A stretch of DNA of 23,013 nucleotides from an uncultured Rickettsiaceae bacterium. Its GTDB lineage: Bacteria > Pseudomonadota > Alphaproteobacteria > Rickettsiales > Rickettsiaceae. This document shows, piece by piece, positions 1 to 7,629 of the stretch. The stretch covers positions 1-23,013 of the forward strand of contig CAJQOE010000013.1 in NCBI GenBank assembly GCA_905479885.1, written 5' to 3'. The notes below the pieces were generated by a model. That model saw only the letters and a list, made by a program, of their open reading frames with translations, searched no databases and had not been told where the DNA came from. Within the stretch, counting starts at the first letter, position 1, and the number at the start of each line of letters is the position of its first letter. The position numbers and the translations under genes are program-made.

Positions 1-852
1 GAAGTTGAGCTTGATACACTACCGTCTATTTCTAAAACGCCTACACATAATTTACAACAAAGTACACCGTTTACAACATCTCATACAGCATTACCCTTGA
101 AAAGAAATCTAATTTCTTCTCTAGAAACATTTGCTATTTATGATCGCAATATGAAAATAAATCGTTTACACGCACCTACTCTACCTATCGGCACACAGCC
201 TATTGAACCTAGTGAAGCACAATCTGTTTCCAGTTTACTTACTCTACAAAGTCAAGAAACTGTTATGGCCACTACCTCTCAACCAGCCGTCAAGTCGCTA
301 CTTAAAAAACAACCAAGACCTAGTGCTATACCACGGTTAAGAGCTAGATCTTCTGCGCCTCAAAGTCAAAAAACTATTACGGCCGCCACTACTCAACATA
401 TTGTTGAGTCGCTGCTTAAAACACAACCAAAACCTAGCGCTATACCACGGTTGAGATCTACGACATCAGCATCTCTAAGCCAAGAAAGAACCAAGCCTAC
501 AGCTTCTACGATTCTTAGAAAAAAATCCAAGCACGCAAGACGAACACTCATGCCTGCCACCCCTCCTAGCTTAACAAAAGCACGTACAGCTACGCCTACA
601 CATGGGAAAGGGGAACGCCTTCAACGTTTTACTAGAGCGGTTAACTATATATTTGCTCATACTGACGCTAGAGTCAGAGCAGAACATGGAATTACCAATG
701 ATAAACAATATATACGTTATGCTTGCGAAAAGGATCTTATTCAAAAGACTTCGCAGAAACGACTGACAGCTGTAGAAAAACAAACTTTAGCTGTTTACAA
801 ACTATATAGCCAGTTAGCAGCCGAGAATCCATCACTGAATAAACGGACTTAA
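1..852 (+). CDS. Hypothetical Thr/Ser/Pro-rich tandem-repeat protein, 5'-truncated by the window edge
   Basis: I do not recognise this protein. The frame is open from base 1, so the first in-frame start inside the window (TTG at 97) is probably internal and the true N-terminus lies to the left. It is rich in Thr, Ser, Pro, Arg and Lys. Two tandem copies of a 38-residue unit (247-357 and 361-471) share the core SLLxxQPxPSAIPRLR, and a weaker copy (SVSSLLTLQ) precedes them. After about base 600 the composition changes to a more globular, charged, helix-prone tail (around LQRFTRAVNYIFAHTDARVR) that ends in a lysine-rich helix. No signal peptide or membrane segment is visible in the part present. 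Repeats with low-complexity linkers are typical of lineage-specific secreted or host-interacting proteins of intracellular bacteria; that role is inference only. The reading frame is intact, so it looks like a functional gene. Confidence 0.7.
   Translation, partial: EVELDTLPSISKTPTHNLQQSTPFTTSHTALPLKRNLISSLETFAIYDRNMKINRLHAPTLPIGTQPIEPSEAQSVSSLLTLQSQETVMATTSQPAVKSLLKKQPRPSAIPRLRARSSAPQSQKTITAATTQHIVESLLKTQPKPSAIPRLRSTTSASLSQERTKPTASTILRKKSKHARRTLMPATPPSLTKARTATPTHGKGERLQRFTRAVNYIFAHTDARVRAEHGITNDKQYIRYACEKDLIQKTSQKRLTAVEKQTLAVYKLYSQLAAENPSLNKRT
247..471 (+). repeat. Tandem direct repeat, two copies of a 114-nt unit
   Basis: Copy 1 begins with CAAAGTCAAGAAACT at 247 and copy 2 with CAAAGTCAAAAAACT at 361. 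The match continues through the stretch encoding SLL..QP.PSAIPRLR. The unit is a multiple of three, so the repeat adds 38 residues per copy without breaking the frame. Differences are scattered, many at third codon positions, which suggests an older duplication kept under protein-level selection. Confidence 0.85.
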
Positions 853-955
853 ATAGCTAATAATGGATGCTTGAATATTTGTTTCCCAAATAGATTTATA
901 ATAATATTTCTGACCTTTACACAACCTGAAGTAATAAACTTTTTAGAGTATAAAA

Positions 956-1186
956 CTATTTGCGAGACTTTACTAAATAGTATCCACATAAAGCTATAAG
1001 CACTATAGGCCAAACTCCCCTTAGTATAGAAAATATTACTTTGAATGTAGATAATATAACATTACTTATTGGACTTAGCATAGACAAAGAAGGGATTGAA
1101 CCACTAAGAATTAGTAAAATAGAAAATATAATACTAAAAAAGATAACATAGCCTAAACCCTGCAACTGTCTGTACGTTATAAGCAT
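956..1186 (-). CDS. Small hypothetical membrane protein, two predicted helices
   Basis: A 76-residue ORF with two clear hydrophobic segments, about residues 12-31 (VIFFSIIFSILLILSG) and 53-72 (GVWPIVLIALCGYYL), and a basic C-terminal end (KSRK). The hairpin topology with charged ends is typical of small inner-membrane proteins. I recognise no family. No good Shine-Dalgarno sequence precedes the ATG, and it stands alone between two unrelated genes. The membrane-like composition argues for a real gene, but AT-rich DNA can produce hydrophobic ORFs by chance, so confidence is limited. Confidence 0.4.
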   Translation of the reverse strand: MLITYRQLQGLGYVIFFSIIFSILLILSGSIPSLSMLSPISNVILSTFKVIFSILRGVWPIVLIALCGYYLVKSRK

Positions 1187-1340
1187 TTAGCTGGCTATTA
1201 CTTATAATTGACATTATAGGCGATGTATCTTGATCATATACACGATATTTTATCAATGTTTCAATTTCTATACCAAAGCCCATTAATAAACCTATCTTGA
1301 TTTAGACAACGAAACCTCCAAGAACAATCTTATTGAAAAG

Positions 1341-1370
1341 AAAAAACCCGCATATTTACGGGTTTTTTTT
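1341..1370 (-). terminator. Rho-independent terminator behind the PPIase gene
   Basis: The inverted repeat AAAACCCG ... CGGGTTTT has an 8-nt loop and is flanked by A and T runs on the two sides, so it could act in both directions. It starts a few bases past the stop codon of the minus-strand PPIase gene, where the T run follows the stem on the minus strand. This is the expected place for the end of that transcript. Confidence 0.85.
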
Positions 1371-1376
1371 TATGTA

Positions 1377-2192
1377 TTATTCTAACTTCAGTTTAACGTC
1401 TGCTTGATCAGCAAGTTTGGTGAAATACTTTTCGATTGCATCACGCGACAATTTGCCTCTTATGCCATTCATTGCTTGCTCTTTAGATGGGATCTTAACA
1501 TCACGAGAATCTAATACTCTAATGATATGCCAGCCAAATTGTGTTTTTACTGGGTCAGAAATCTCGTCTTTCTTCATTGAAAACGCTTTGCTTTCAAATT
1601 CTGGAACCAACTGCCCTTTCATAACATAACCAAGCTCGCCACCATTGGCTTTTGAACCTTCATCTTTAGAAAATTCTTTTACCAAAGTTTCAAACTTAGT
1701 GCCCTTGTTTAGCTTTTTCTTAATTTCTTTTGCTTTTTCTTCTGTGTCTACAAGAATATGGCTAGCTTTCACTTCTTTTTGGCCTTTTAAGCTAGCTATT
1801 AGCTTATTATATTCTGCATCAACCATTGCATCTGTAACGGCTGTTTTTAAATGACGCTCGATCAACTCTTGTTGTAACAATTGAGATTCAGCGGCTTTTA
1901 ATTTTTCTTTAAACTCAGCAGAGTTACGAATACCTAATTTATCCGCCTCTTTTTCGAAAAGCTTTTGGTTGATATAACCTCGAACTAATAATTCTTGAAT
2001 ATTTTTATCAAGCTCAGAGAATGACTTGCCTTTATTTTCTGGTTGCATAGCAAGCACAGGTTTAAACTGTTCCATTACCTGGTCTGACGTAACATCTCCA
2101 CCAGTGTATACACCAACTACTTTGCTACCTGCTGCTATGGCAGAGCTGGTTAATAGTGTAGCTGATAAAAAAACGATTGCTAATTTTCTCAT
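1377..2192 (-). CDS. Parvulin-type peptidyl-prolyl cis-trans isomerase, periplasmic (SurA/PrsA-like)
   Basis: Catalyses cis-trans isomerisation of peptide bonds before proline and probably helps exported or outer-membrane proteins to fold. The 271-residue product starts with a signal peptide (basic MRK, hydrophobic core to residue 17, cleavage likely after AIA at 18-20). A helical SurA_N-like region follows (about 30-135), then one rotamase domain (about 138-230) with the parvulin marks KASHILV (142-148), GGELGY (184-189) and FGWHII (219-224). A short basic, helical C-terminal tail completes it. Length and layout match the parvulin-like PPIases of Rickettsia. It is divergent from secA, which makes sense because its substrates are Sec-exported. 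It is transcribed alone and closed by the terminator at 1341-1370. An AAGGAT ribosome site lies somewhat far upstream of the ATG. Confidence 0.93.
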   Translation of the reverse strand: MRKLAIVFLSATLLTSSAIAAGSKVVGVYTGGDVTSDQVMEQFKPVLAMQPENKGKSFSELDKNIQELLVRGYINQKLFEKEADKLGIRNSAEFKEKLKAAESQLLQQELIERHLKTAVTDAMVDAEYNKLIASLKGQKEVKASHILVDTEEKAKEIKKKLNKGTKFETLVKEFSKDEGSKANGGELGYVMKGQLVPEFESKAFSMKKDEISDPVKTQFGWHIIRVLDSRDVKIPSKEQAMNGIRGKLSRDAIEKYFTKLADQADVKLKLE

Positions 2193-2231
2193 AATTTTTA
2201 TTATATCCTTATTTAAGTTTTACTAGAATTA

Positions 2232-2260
2232 TTTTTAAAAGCTCATTGAAGCAAAGTCAA
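2232..2260 (-). promoter_or_regulatory. Candidate promoter of the PPIase gene
   Basis: On the minus strand TTGACT (2255-2260) and TAAAAA (2232-2237) are separated by 17 nt, matching the sigma-70 type layout about 40 nt upstream of the start codon. The -10 box is weak (four of six consensus bases). It lies back to back with the secA promoter. Confidence 0.4.
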
Positions 2261-2278
2261 TTGCTATTTACAATTTGT

Positions 2279-2307
2279 TTGAAATTTTAGTAAACTAACA
2301 CTATCTT
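2279..2307 (+). promoter_or_regulatory. Candidate promoter of secA
   Basis: TTGAAA (2279-2284) and TATCTT (2302-2307) have a 17-nt spacer and lie 37 nt before the secA ATG. The -35 box has five of six consensus bases and the -10 box four. The whole region between the divergent PPIase and secA genes is only about 150 nt, so the two promoters may influence each other. Confidence 0.45.
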
Positions 2308-2344
2308 CAATATATTTAATATATCAGGGAATTAATTAAGCTAC

Positions 2345-5071
2345 ATGTTTTCATTTCTTACTAAGATTTTTGGCACAGCCAACGATCGTATAATAAAAAA
2401 ACTACAAAAGGAAATTCATAAAATCAATGATCTTGAGCCGTCTGTTCAACATTTAACTGATACTGAATTACGCAACAAAACCATGTCTTTTAAGCAAAAA
2501 TTGAAAGATGGTCATACTTTAGACGACATTGTCTACGAGGCTTTTGCTGTTGTGCGTGAAGCTGCAAAAAGGGTGATCGGTCAGCGACATTATGATGTCC
2601 AGCTAATAGGCGGTCTGATTCTGCACAGAGGTATGATAACAGAAATGCGTACTGGTGAGGGGAAAACACTTGTCTCGACATTGCCAGCATACCTAAATGC
2701 TCTTACTGGCAAGGGTGTACATATCGTTACAGTAAATGATTACCTAGCAAAGCGTGACTCTGAGTGGATGGGTAAGATTTTTGAATTTTTAGGTTTGACT
2801 GTATCCTGCGTTATTGGCCAAATGCCAGATGCAGAACGAAAAGCAGCCTATAATTGCGATATTACTTATGCAACAAATAATGAACTAGGGTTTGACTACC
2901 TTAGGGATAATATGAAATTTACAGATGAATCAAAAGCACAGCGTCCCTTTCATTATGCAGTTATTGATGAAGTTGACTCAATTCTGATTGACGAAGCGAG
3001 AACTCCTTTAATTATATCTGGCCCTGTTGATATTAGTACGGATTTACATGCAAAAGTAAATGTTCTAATAACTAAGCTTACAAAAAATGACTATGAAATT
3101 GATGAAAAAGTTAAATCTGTAACGTTAACAGATGATGGGATTAATCGTATAGAATTAATGTTAGCTGAGAACGGGCTTATTATTCAACATTCTAGCCTCT
3201 ATGATTTTGATAATTTAACTCTGGTGCACTATATTAACCAAGCATTACGGGCACATTTTATTTTCGCGCGTGACGTTGATTATCTCATTAATGACAAGAA
3301 GGTAATGATCATTGATGAATTTACTGGCAGGATTATGGATGGTAGACGTTATTCTGATGGCCTGCACCAAGCGTTGGAAGCAAAAGAGAATGTTCCTATT
3401 CAAAATGAAAATCAGACATTAGCCTCCATTACATTCCAAAATTACTTTAGAATGTACCCTAAATTGTCAGGTATGACTGGTACAGCCATGACTGAAGCTG
3501 GTGAATTAAAAGATATTTATAACCTAGATGTAGTATCTGTACCAACACATAATAAAGTGACTAGAATAGATCATGATGATGCAATTTATGGTACTACCCA
3601 AGAAAAATATAAAGCTGTAATTGATTTAATTCAAGATTGCTATAAACGTGGACAGCCTGTCTTGGTTGGTACTATTAGCATTGAAAAATCTGAAGAAATT
3701 TCAAAAGCGCTTTTGAAAAATAATATTGAGCATAATGTGCTAAATGCTAAGATGCACGAACGTGAAGCGCATGTTATTGCCCAGGCCGGGCGTTATAACG
3801 CTGTGACCATAGCTACAAACATGGCTGGACGTGGTACTGATATTATGCTTGGTGGTAACCCTGACATGATGATTGAAGATCTAGCACAAGCGTTAAATGA
3901 AGACCAACGTAAGCTTGAGATTATACGTATTAAATCCCAAATAAAAACAGAAAAAGAAAAAGTAATAGAAGCTGGCGGTTTATGCGTTATTGGTACAGAG
4001 CGTCATGAAAGCCGTAGGATTGATAATCAGCTACGTGGGAGAGCTGGACGCCAAGGCGATCCAGGGTCAACAAAATTTTTCTTATCTCTAGAAGATGACT
4101 TAATGCGTATTTTTGCCTCTGAGAGAATCTCGGGTGTGCTGCGTACGCTAGGATTAAAAGATGGGGAAGCAATACATCACCCAATGATTAGCAGGTCTTT
4201 GGAAAAAGCTCAGCAGAAAGTCGAAGGACATCATTATGAAACCCGTAAAACCATATTAAAGTTTGACGATGTAATGAGCGACCAGCGTAAAATCATTTAC
4301 GAGCAAAGAAATGAAATCATTGCATCTGAAGATGTTACTAGCTTTACTACAAGCATGAGCGAACAATTATGTTCAAACATAGTAAGTCAATTTATTAACC
4401 CGAATCTACTCAGAGAGGACTGGCAATTAGAAGAATTAAGCTCTGAAGTACACAGAACTTTAGCAATAGAATGGTCTGTAGAGGAAATTTCTGCGATAGA
4501 AGGTGTAGAGAATGAAATTGCAGAGACTTTATATAAAAAAGTAACAGATTTATATGCTGCAAAAAGCTCAAGCTACGGTAACGAGCTTATGAATTCAGCT
4601 TCTAAATATATATTACTTACTACTCTTGACCAAGTGTGGAAAGAACATTTACATAACCTAGATTATCTACGCCAAGGAATCTCTTTGCGTGCTTATGGTC
4701 AAAAAGATCCGCTAAACGAATACAAGCGTGAGGCATTCGGTTTATTTGAAAAAATGCTTGACCACCTTAGAGAGCTATTTGTACAAAGAATATGTTTCTT
4801 ACATATCGATCCCGAGCATGTAAATAGACAATCCATGATGCTTGCAAATAAGGAATTGCAAGAAATGAGTACTAGCCGTAGCGACCCTGCCTTTGAGAGA
4901 TATAATTCAGGAGCTAATATAACAGCGAAAGCCAAACCATTTAAGGCTGTAGTAGATCCCAAAGATAGAAACCCAACTGAACCAGAAAGCTGGGGTAAAA
5001 TTACAAGGAATGAACTCTGTCCATGCGAATCTGGAAAAAAATACAAACACTGCCATGGGATGGAAACTTAA
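2345..5071 (+). CDS. secA: Preprotein translocase ATPase SecA
   Basis: The motor ATPase that drives unfolded preproteins through SecYEG at the inner membrane. The 908-residue length is normal for the family. The N-terminus (MFSFLTKIFG, then NDR) is typical of SecA. The first nucleotide-binding domain has the Walker A motif MRTGEGKT (101-108) and the DEVD box (208-211), followed by IDEARTPLIISG. The second has ATNMAGRGTDI and the GTERHESRRIDNQLRGRAGRQGDPG block (arginine-finger region, given here only as its conserved core). The C-terminus keeps the zinc-binding SEC-C tail CPCESGKKYKHCHG, which contacts SecB and lipids. It is the first gene of a run of four plus-strand genes; the next gene starts 5 nt after its stop. 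No anomaly was seen. Confidence 0.98.
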   Translation: MFSFLTKIFGTANDRIIKKLQKEIHKINDLEPSVQHLTDTELRNKTMSFKQKLKDGHTLDDIVYEAFAVVREAAKRVIGQRHYDVQLIGGLILHRGMITEMRTGEGKTLVSTLPAYLNALTGKGVHIVTVNDYLAKRDSEWMGKIFEFLGLTVSCVIGQMPDAERKAAYNCDITYATNNELGFDYLRDNMKFTDESKAQRPFHYAVIDEVDSILIDEARTPLIISGPVDISTDLHAKVNVLITKLTKNDYEIDEKVKSVTLTDDGINRIELMLAENGLIIQHSSLYDFDNLTLVHYINQALRAHFIFARDVDYLINDKKVMIIDEFTGRIMDGRRYSDGLHQALEAKENVPIQNENQTLASITFQNYFRMYPKLSGMTGTAMTEAGELKDIYNLDVVSVPTHNKVTRIDHDDAIYGTTQEKYKAVIDLIQDCYKRGQPVLVGTISIEKSEEISKALLKNNIEHNVLNAKMHEREAHVIAQAGRYNAVTIATNMAGRGTDIMLGGNPDMMIEDLAQALNEDQRKLEIIRIKSQIKTEKEKVIEAGGLCVIGTERHESRRIDNQLRGRAGRQGDPGSTKFFLSLEDDLMRIFASERISGVLRTLGLKDGEAIHHPMISRSLEKAQQKVEGHHYETRKTILKFDDVMSDQRKIIYEQRNEIIASEDVTSFTTSMSEQLCSNIVSQFINPNLLREDWQLEELSSEVHRTLAIEWSVEEISAIEGVENEIAETLYKKVTDLYAAKSSSYGNELMNSASKYILLTTLDQVWKEHLHNLDYLRQGISLRAYGQKDPLNEYKREAFGLFEKMLDHLRELFVQRICFLHIDPEHVNRQSMMLANKELQEMSTSRSDPAFERYNSGANITAKAKPFKAVVDPKDRNPTEPESWGKITRNELCPCESGKKYKHCHGMET

Positions 5072-5076
5072 ATCAA

Positions 5077-5814
5077 ATGACTAATATGAAAAAACCAATA
5101 ATAGGTATCACTTTAGACCTAGCATCAGATATTGCTGGGAAATACTCTTACGCCTGGCGACCATGGTACGCTATAAGGCGTGATTATTCTGATATAATTA
5201 CTAAATCTGGTGGAATTCCAGTTTTATTGCCATATTGCGCCGACATTAATGAATTACTCGACGCAGTTGATGGTATAGTAATTCCTGGCGGGGATGAAGA
5301 TATAAACCCTAAATTTTATGGCCAAGAAATAACTTCTCCGAAAGTTAAAACCAACGATGAGAGAGCCAGCTTTGAAATAGCCTTAGTAAAAGCAGGAATA
5401 CAACGTGATATGCCAATTTTTGGTATATGTAACGGCCTACAAGTAATCAATGTAGTACTTGGTGGTACGTTAATTCAACATATTCCAGATAGCCATCAAA
5501 GCAATATTAATCACGAGCAGCCTGCTCCAAAGCATGTACCAACCCACCCTATTATTATTGAAGAAGGCACTTTATTATCTAAACTGTCCAAATCTAATAA
5601 TATAGAAGTAAACACTACTCATCATCAGGCTATAGATACGGTAGGGAATGGTTTAACCGTGTCTGCGAAAGCTCCAGATGGAATAATTGAAGCAGTAGAA
5701 TCAGCGAGTCATAAATTTCTTGTTGGTGTACAATGGCATTCAGAATATCAAAACACAGATTTAGACGTTCAATTGTTTAAAAGATTGGTTGAAGTAAGCT
5801 CAAAGCCTGTATAA
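5077..5814 (+). CDS. Class-I glutamine amidotransferase-like hydrolase (peptidase C26, PuuD-like)
   Basis: Resembles gamma-glutamyl-GABA hydrolases, which split gamma-glutamyl amide bonds. The 245-residue cytosolic protein has the nucleophile Cys118 in FGICNGLQ, the oxyanion-side motif IPGGDEDINP, the family block NTTHHQAID, and the His-Glu pair at 221 and 223 in QWHSEY. The last motif is WHPE in most relatives, so Pro is replaced by Ser, but the catalytic residues remain. I chose ATG 5077; the open frame reaches back to 5023, but those codons overlap the secA zinc tail in another frame and are not family-like. A second ATG at 5086 is also possible. Similar stand-alone amidotransferases occur in Rickettsia with unknown substrates. 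Without a puu pathway nearby, polyamine catabolism is not supported; a glutamyl-peptide hydrolase is the safest reading. Confidence 0.88.
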   Translation: MTNMKKPIIGITLDLASDIAGKYSYAWRPWYAIRRDYSDIITKSGGIPVLLPYCADINELLDAVDGIVIPGGDEDINPKFYGQEITSPKVKTNDERASFEIALVKAGIQRDMPIFGICNGLQVINVVLGGTLIQHIPDSHQSNINHEQPAPKHVPTHPIIIEEGTLLSKLSKSNNIEVNTTHHQAIDTVGNGLTVSAKAPDGIIEAVESASHKFLVGVQWHSEYQNTDLDVQLFKRLVEVSSKPV

Positions 5815-5847
5815 GATAATCTTAATGCAATTAATAATTAATATTAT

Positions 5848-6828
5848 ATGTACCCGATAGTAAGATTACGACGCAATAGACGCACCGACTGGTTAAGAGA
5901 TTTAACGTCTGAAACAAAATTGGCACCGGAACATTTGATTCTTCCTATTTTTGTTGTTGAAGGAAAAAACCAAAGACAGGCTATCAAAACTATGCCTGGC
6001 GTTTTTCGTCAATCTATAGATCAAGTATTGCTTACTGCGCAGGAAGCTGAACAAAAAGGCATCAAAGCTATTGCTCTTTTTCCTTCAATAACAACTGATT
6101 TGAAATCAGAAAATGCTGATGAAGCATATAATCTAGATAACCTTATTTGCCGAACAGTACGTGCTCTAAAAAATGCTGGCTTATCTATTGGCATAATTTG
6201 TGATGTTGCACTTGATCCTTATACAATACACGGTCATGATGGTATATTAATTGATGGAGATGTCGATAATGATAAAACCATAAAGGCACTATCAAACCAA
6301 GCTCTAGTGCTTGCAAAAGCTGGCGTAGATATTATTGCCCCATCAGACATGATGGATGGTAGGATTATGATAATCAGAGAAGATCTTGATGAGGCTGGTT
6401 TTAGTAATGTGAATATTCTTGCTTATGCAGCAAAATATAATTCCAGCTTTTATGGCCCTTTTAGGGACGCAGTGGGGAGCGACAAAAGCAAATATTTGTG
6501 CAAAGCAACTTACCAAATGGATATACGCAATACCAAAGAAGCAATGCGTGAAATAGAACAAGATATAGCTGAAGGCGCTGATATGGTAATGGTAAAACCT
6601 GGAATGCCATTTTTAGACATTATCAGTGAAGCCTCACAGAGTTTTAATGTCCATGTTTTTGCCTACCAAGTTAGCGGTGAATATGCCATGATAAAATTTG
6701 CTGCAGAAAATGGTGCATTAAATTGGGAAAAGGCTATTGTTGAATCATTAATATCATTTAAACGCGCTGGAGCTTCAGCAATATTCACCTATGCAGCTTT
6801 AGAAGTAGCTGATTTTTTAACTAAATAA
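5848..6828 (+). CDS. hemB: Delta-aminolevulinic acid dehydratase (porphobilinogen synthase), Mg-type
   Basis: Condenses two 5-aminolevulinate molecules into porphobilinogen, the second committed step of heme synthesis in the cytosol. The 326 residues match the family. The two Schiff-base lysines are K196 (AAKYNSSFYGPFRD) and K250 (MVKPGMP). The signature IIAPSDMMDGR lies at 162-172. At the metal site the sequence is DVALDPYTIHGHDG, with Ala121, Asp123 and Asp131 where zinc enzymes have three cysteines, so it is the Mg-dependent alphaproteobacterial type. No recognisable Shine-Dalgarno sequence lies before the ATG; the 33 nt upstream are almost pure A+T. It is followed after 9 nt by the SCO gene, which fits a shared respiratory (heme and cytochrome oxidase) role. 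Confidence 0.97.
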   Translation: MYPIVRLRRNRRTDWLRDLTSETKLAPEHLILPIFVVEGKNQRQAIKTMPGVFRQSIDQVLLTAQEAEQKGIKAIALFPSITTDLKSENADEAYNLDNLICRTVRALKNAGLSIGIICDVALDPYTIHGHDGILIDGDVDNDKTIKALSNQALVLAKAGVDIIAPSDMMDGRIMIIREDLDEAGFSNVNILAYAAKYNSSFYGPFRDAVGSDKSKYLCKATYQMDIRNTKEAMREIEQDIAEGADMVMVKPGMPFLDIISEASQSFNVHVFAYQVSGEYAMIKFAAENGALNWEKAIVESLISFKRAGASAIFTYAALEVADFLTK

Positions 6829-6837
6829 AGAAATTTT

Positions 6838-7470
6838 ATGGCTGATAATAAAGCATCAAAAAAAGTAGCAAAAATTATTATTATTTTAAGTATAATAATT
6901 GCAGCAATATCAATGTATATTTTAATTGCTATTGAATTACCAACTAAGCCTCTAGCTGGGCAAGGCGGAGCTCTAGAAGAAGACGTACAAATAGGCGGTG
7001 GTTTTATTCTAACGGATCATAATGGTAATAAATTTAATAGCGACGCCATGCACGGCAAGCTAAGCTTAGTGTATTTTGGCTTTACATTCTGCCCTGATAT
7101 CTGCCCAACTTCTTTACAAAAGCTAACCCAAGTATTATCTACGTTAGATAAATATCAAATTGATGTTTTACCGATATTTATTACCGTCGACCCGTCCAGA
7201 GATACACCAGAACTACTAAAAGAATATCTAGGGCATTTCCATGAGAAATTTATTGGCTTAACTGGTTCAGAAGAACAAATCAAAGAAGTAGCGGATTTGT
7301 ATAAAGTGTTTTACGCCGTGGCAGAAGGTGCAACTACCGAAGATGGCAAATATATGCTAGACCATTCGTCTTTTGTATATTTAATGGATAAAAACGGTAA
7401 ATATATGAAGCATTTCTATATGAGCTCTACACCGGAAGAGATAATTGAATATATCAGAATCAATAAATAG
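6838..7470 (+). CDS. SCO1/SenC-family copper chaperone for cytochrome c oxidase
   Basis: A membrane-anchored, periplasm-facing thioredoxin-fold protein that delivers copper to the CuA site of cytochrome c oxidase or reduces it. The 210-residue product has one N-terminal membrane helix (about residues 11-33) after a basic start. The thioredoxin-like domain carries the CxxxC copper site C85-P-D-I-C89, the DPSRDT motif (118-123) and the conserved distal His176 in DHSSF. All three copper ligands are present, so it should be functional. It starts 9 nt after hemB and probably shares its transcript. No terminator was found in the 159 nt behind it. Confidence 0.95.
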   Translation: MADNKASKKVAKIIIILSIIIAAISMYILIAIELPTKPLAGQGGALEEDVQIGGGFILTDHNGNKFNSDAMHGKLSLVYFGFTFCPDICPTSLQKLTQVLSTLDKYQIDVLPIFITVDPSRDTPELLKEYLGHFHEKFIGLTGSEEQIKEVADLYKVFYAVAEGATTEDGKYMLDHSSFVYLMDKNGKYMKHFYMSSTPEEIIEYIRINK

Positions 7471-7629
7471 CGAATCAATTGAGATATCACGTTTCCTGAT
7501 AAAAAAGATATACAAGTAATCTTCTAAATCGAAAATTTATCATCTTTATTAGTATTATTTGTAACAACGCCCATTTTAGAATACGCTAATTAAAAGTAGC
7601 AATTTCCTCTTTAAAATAATGGTAATTTT

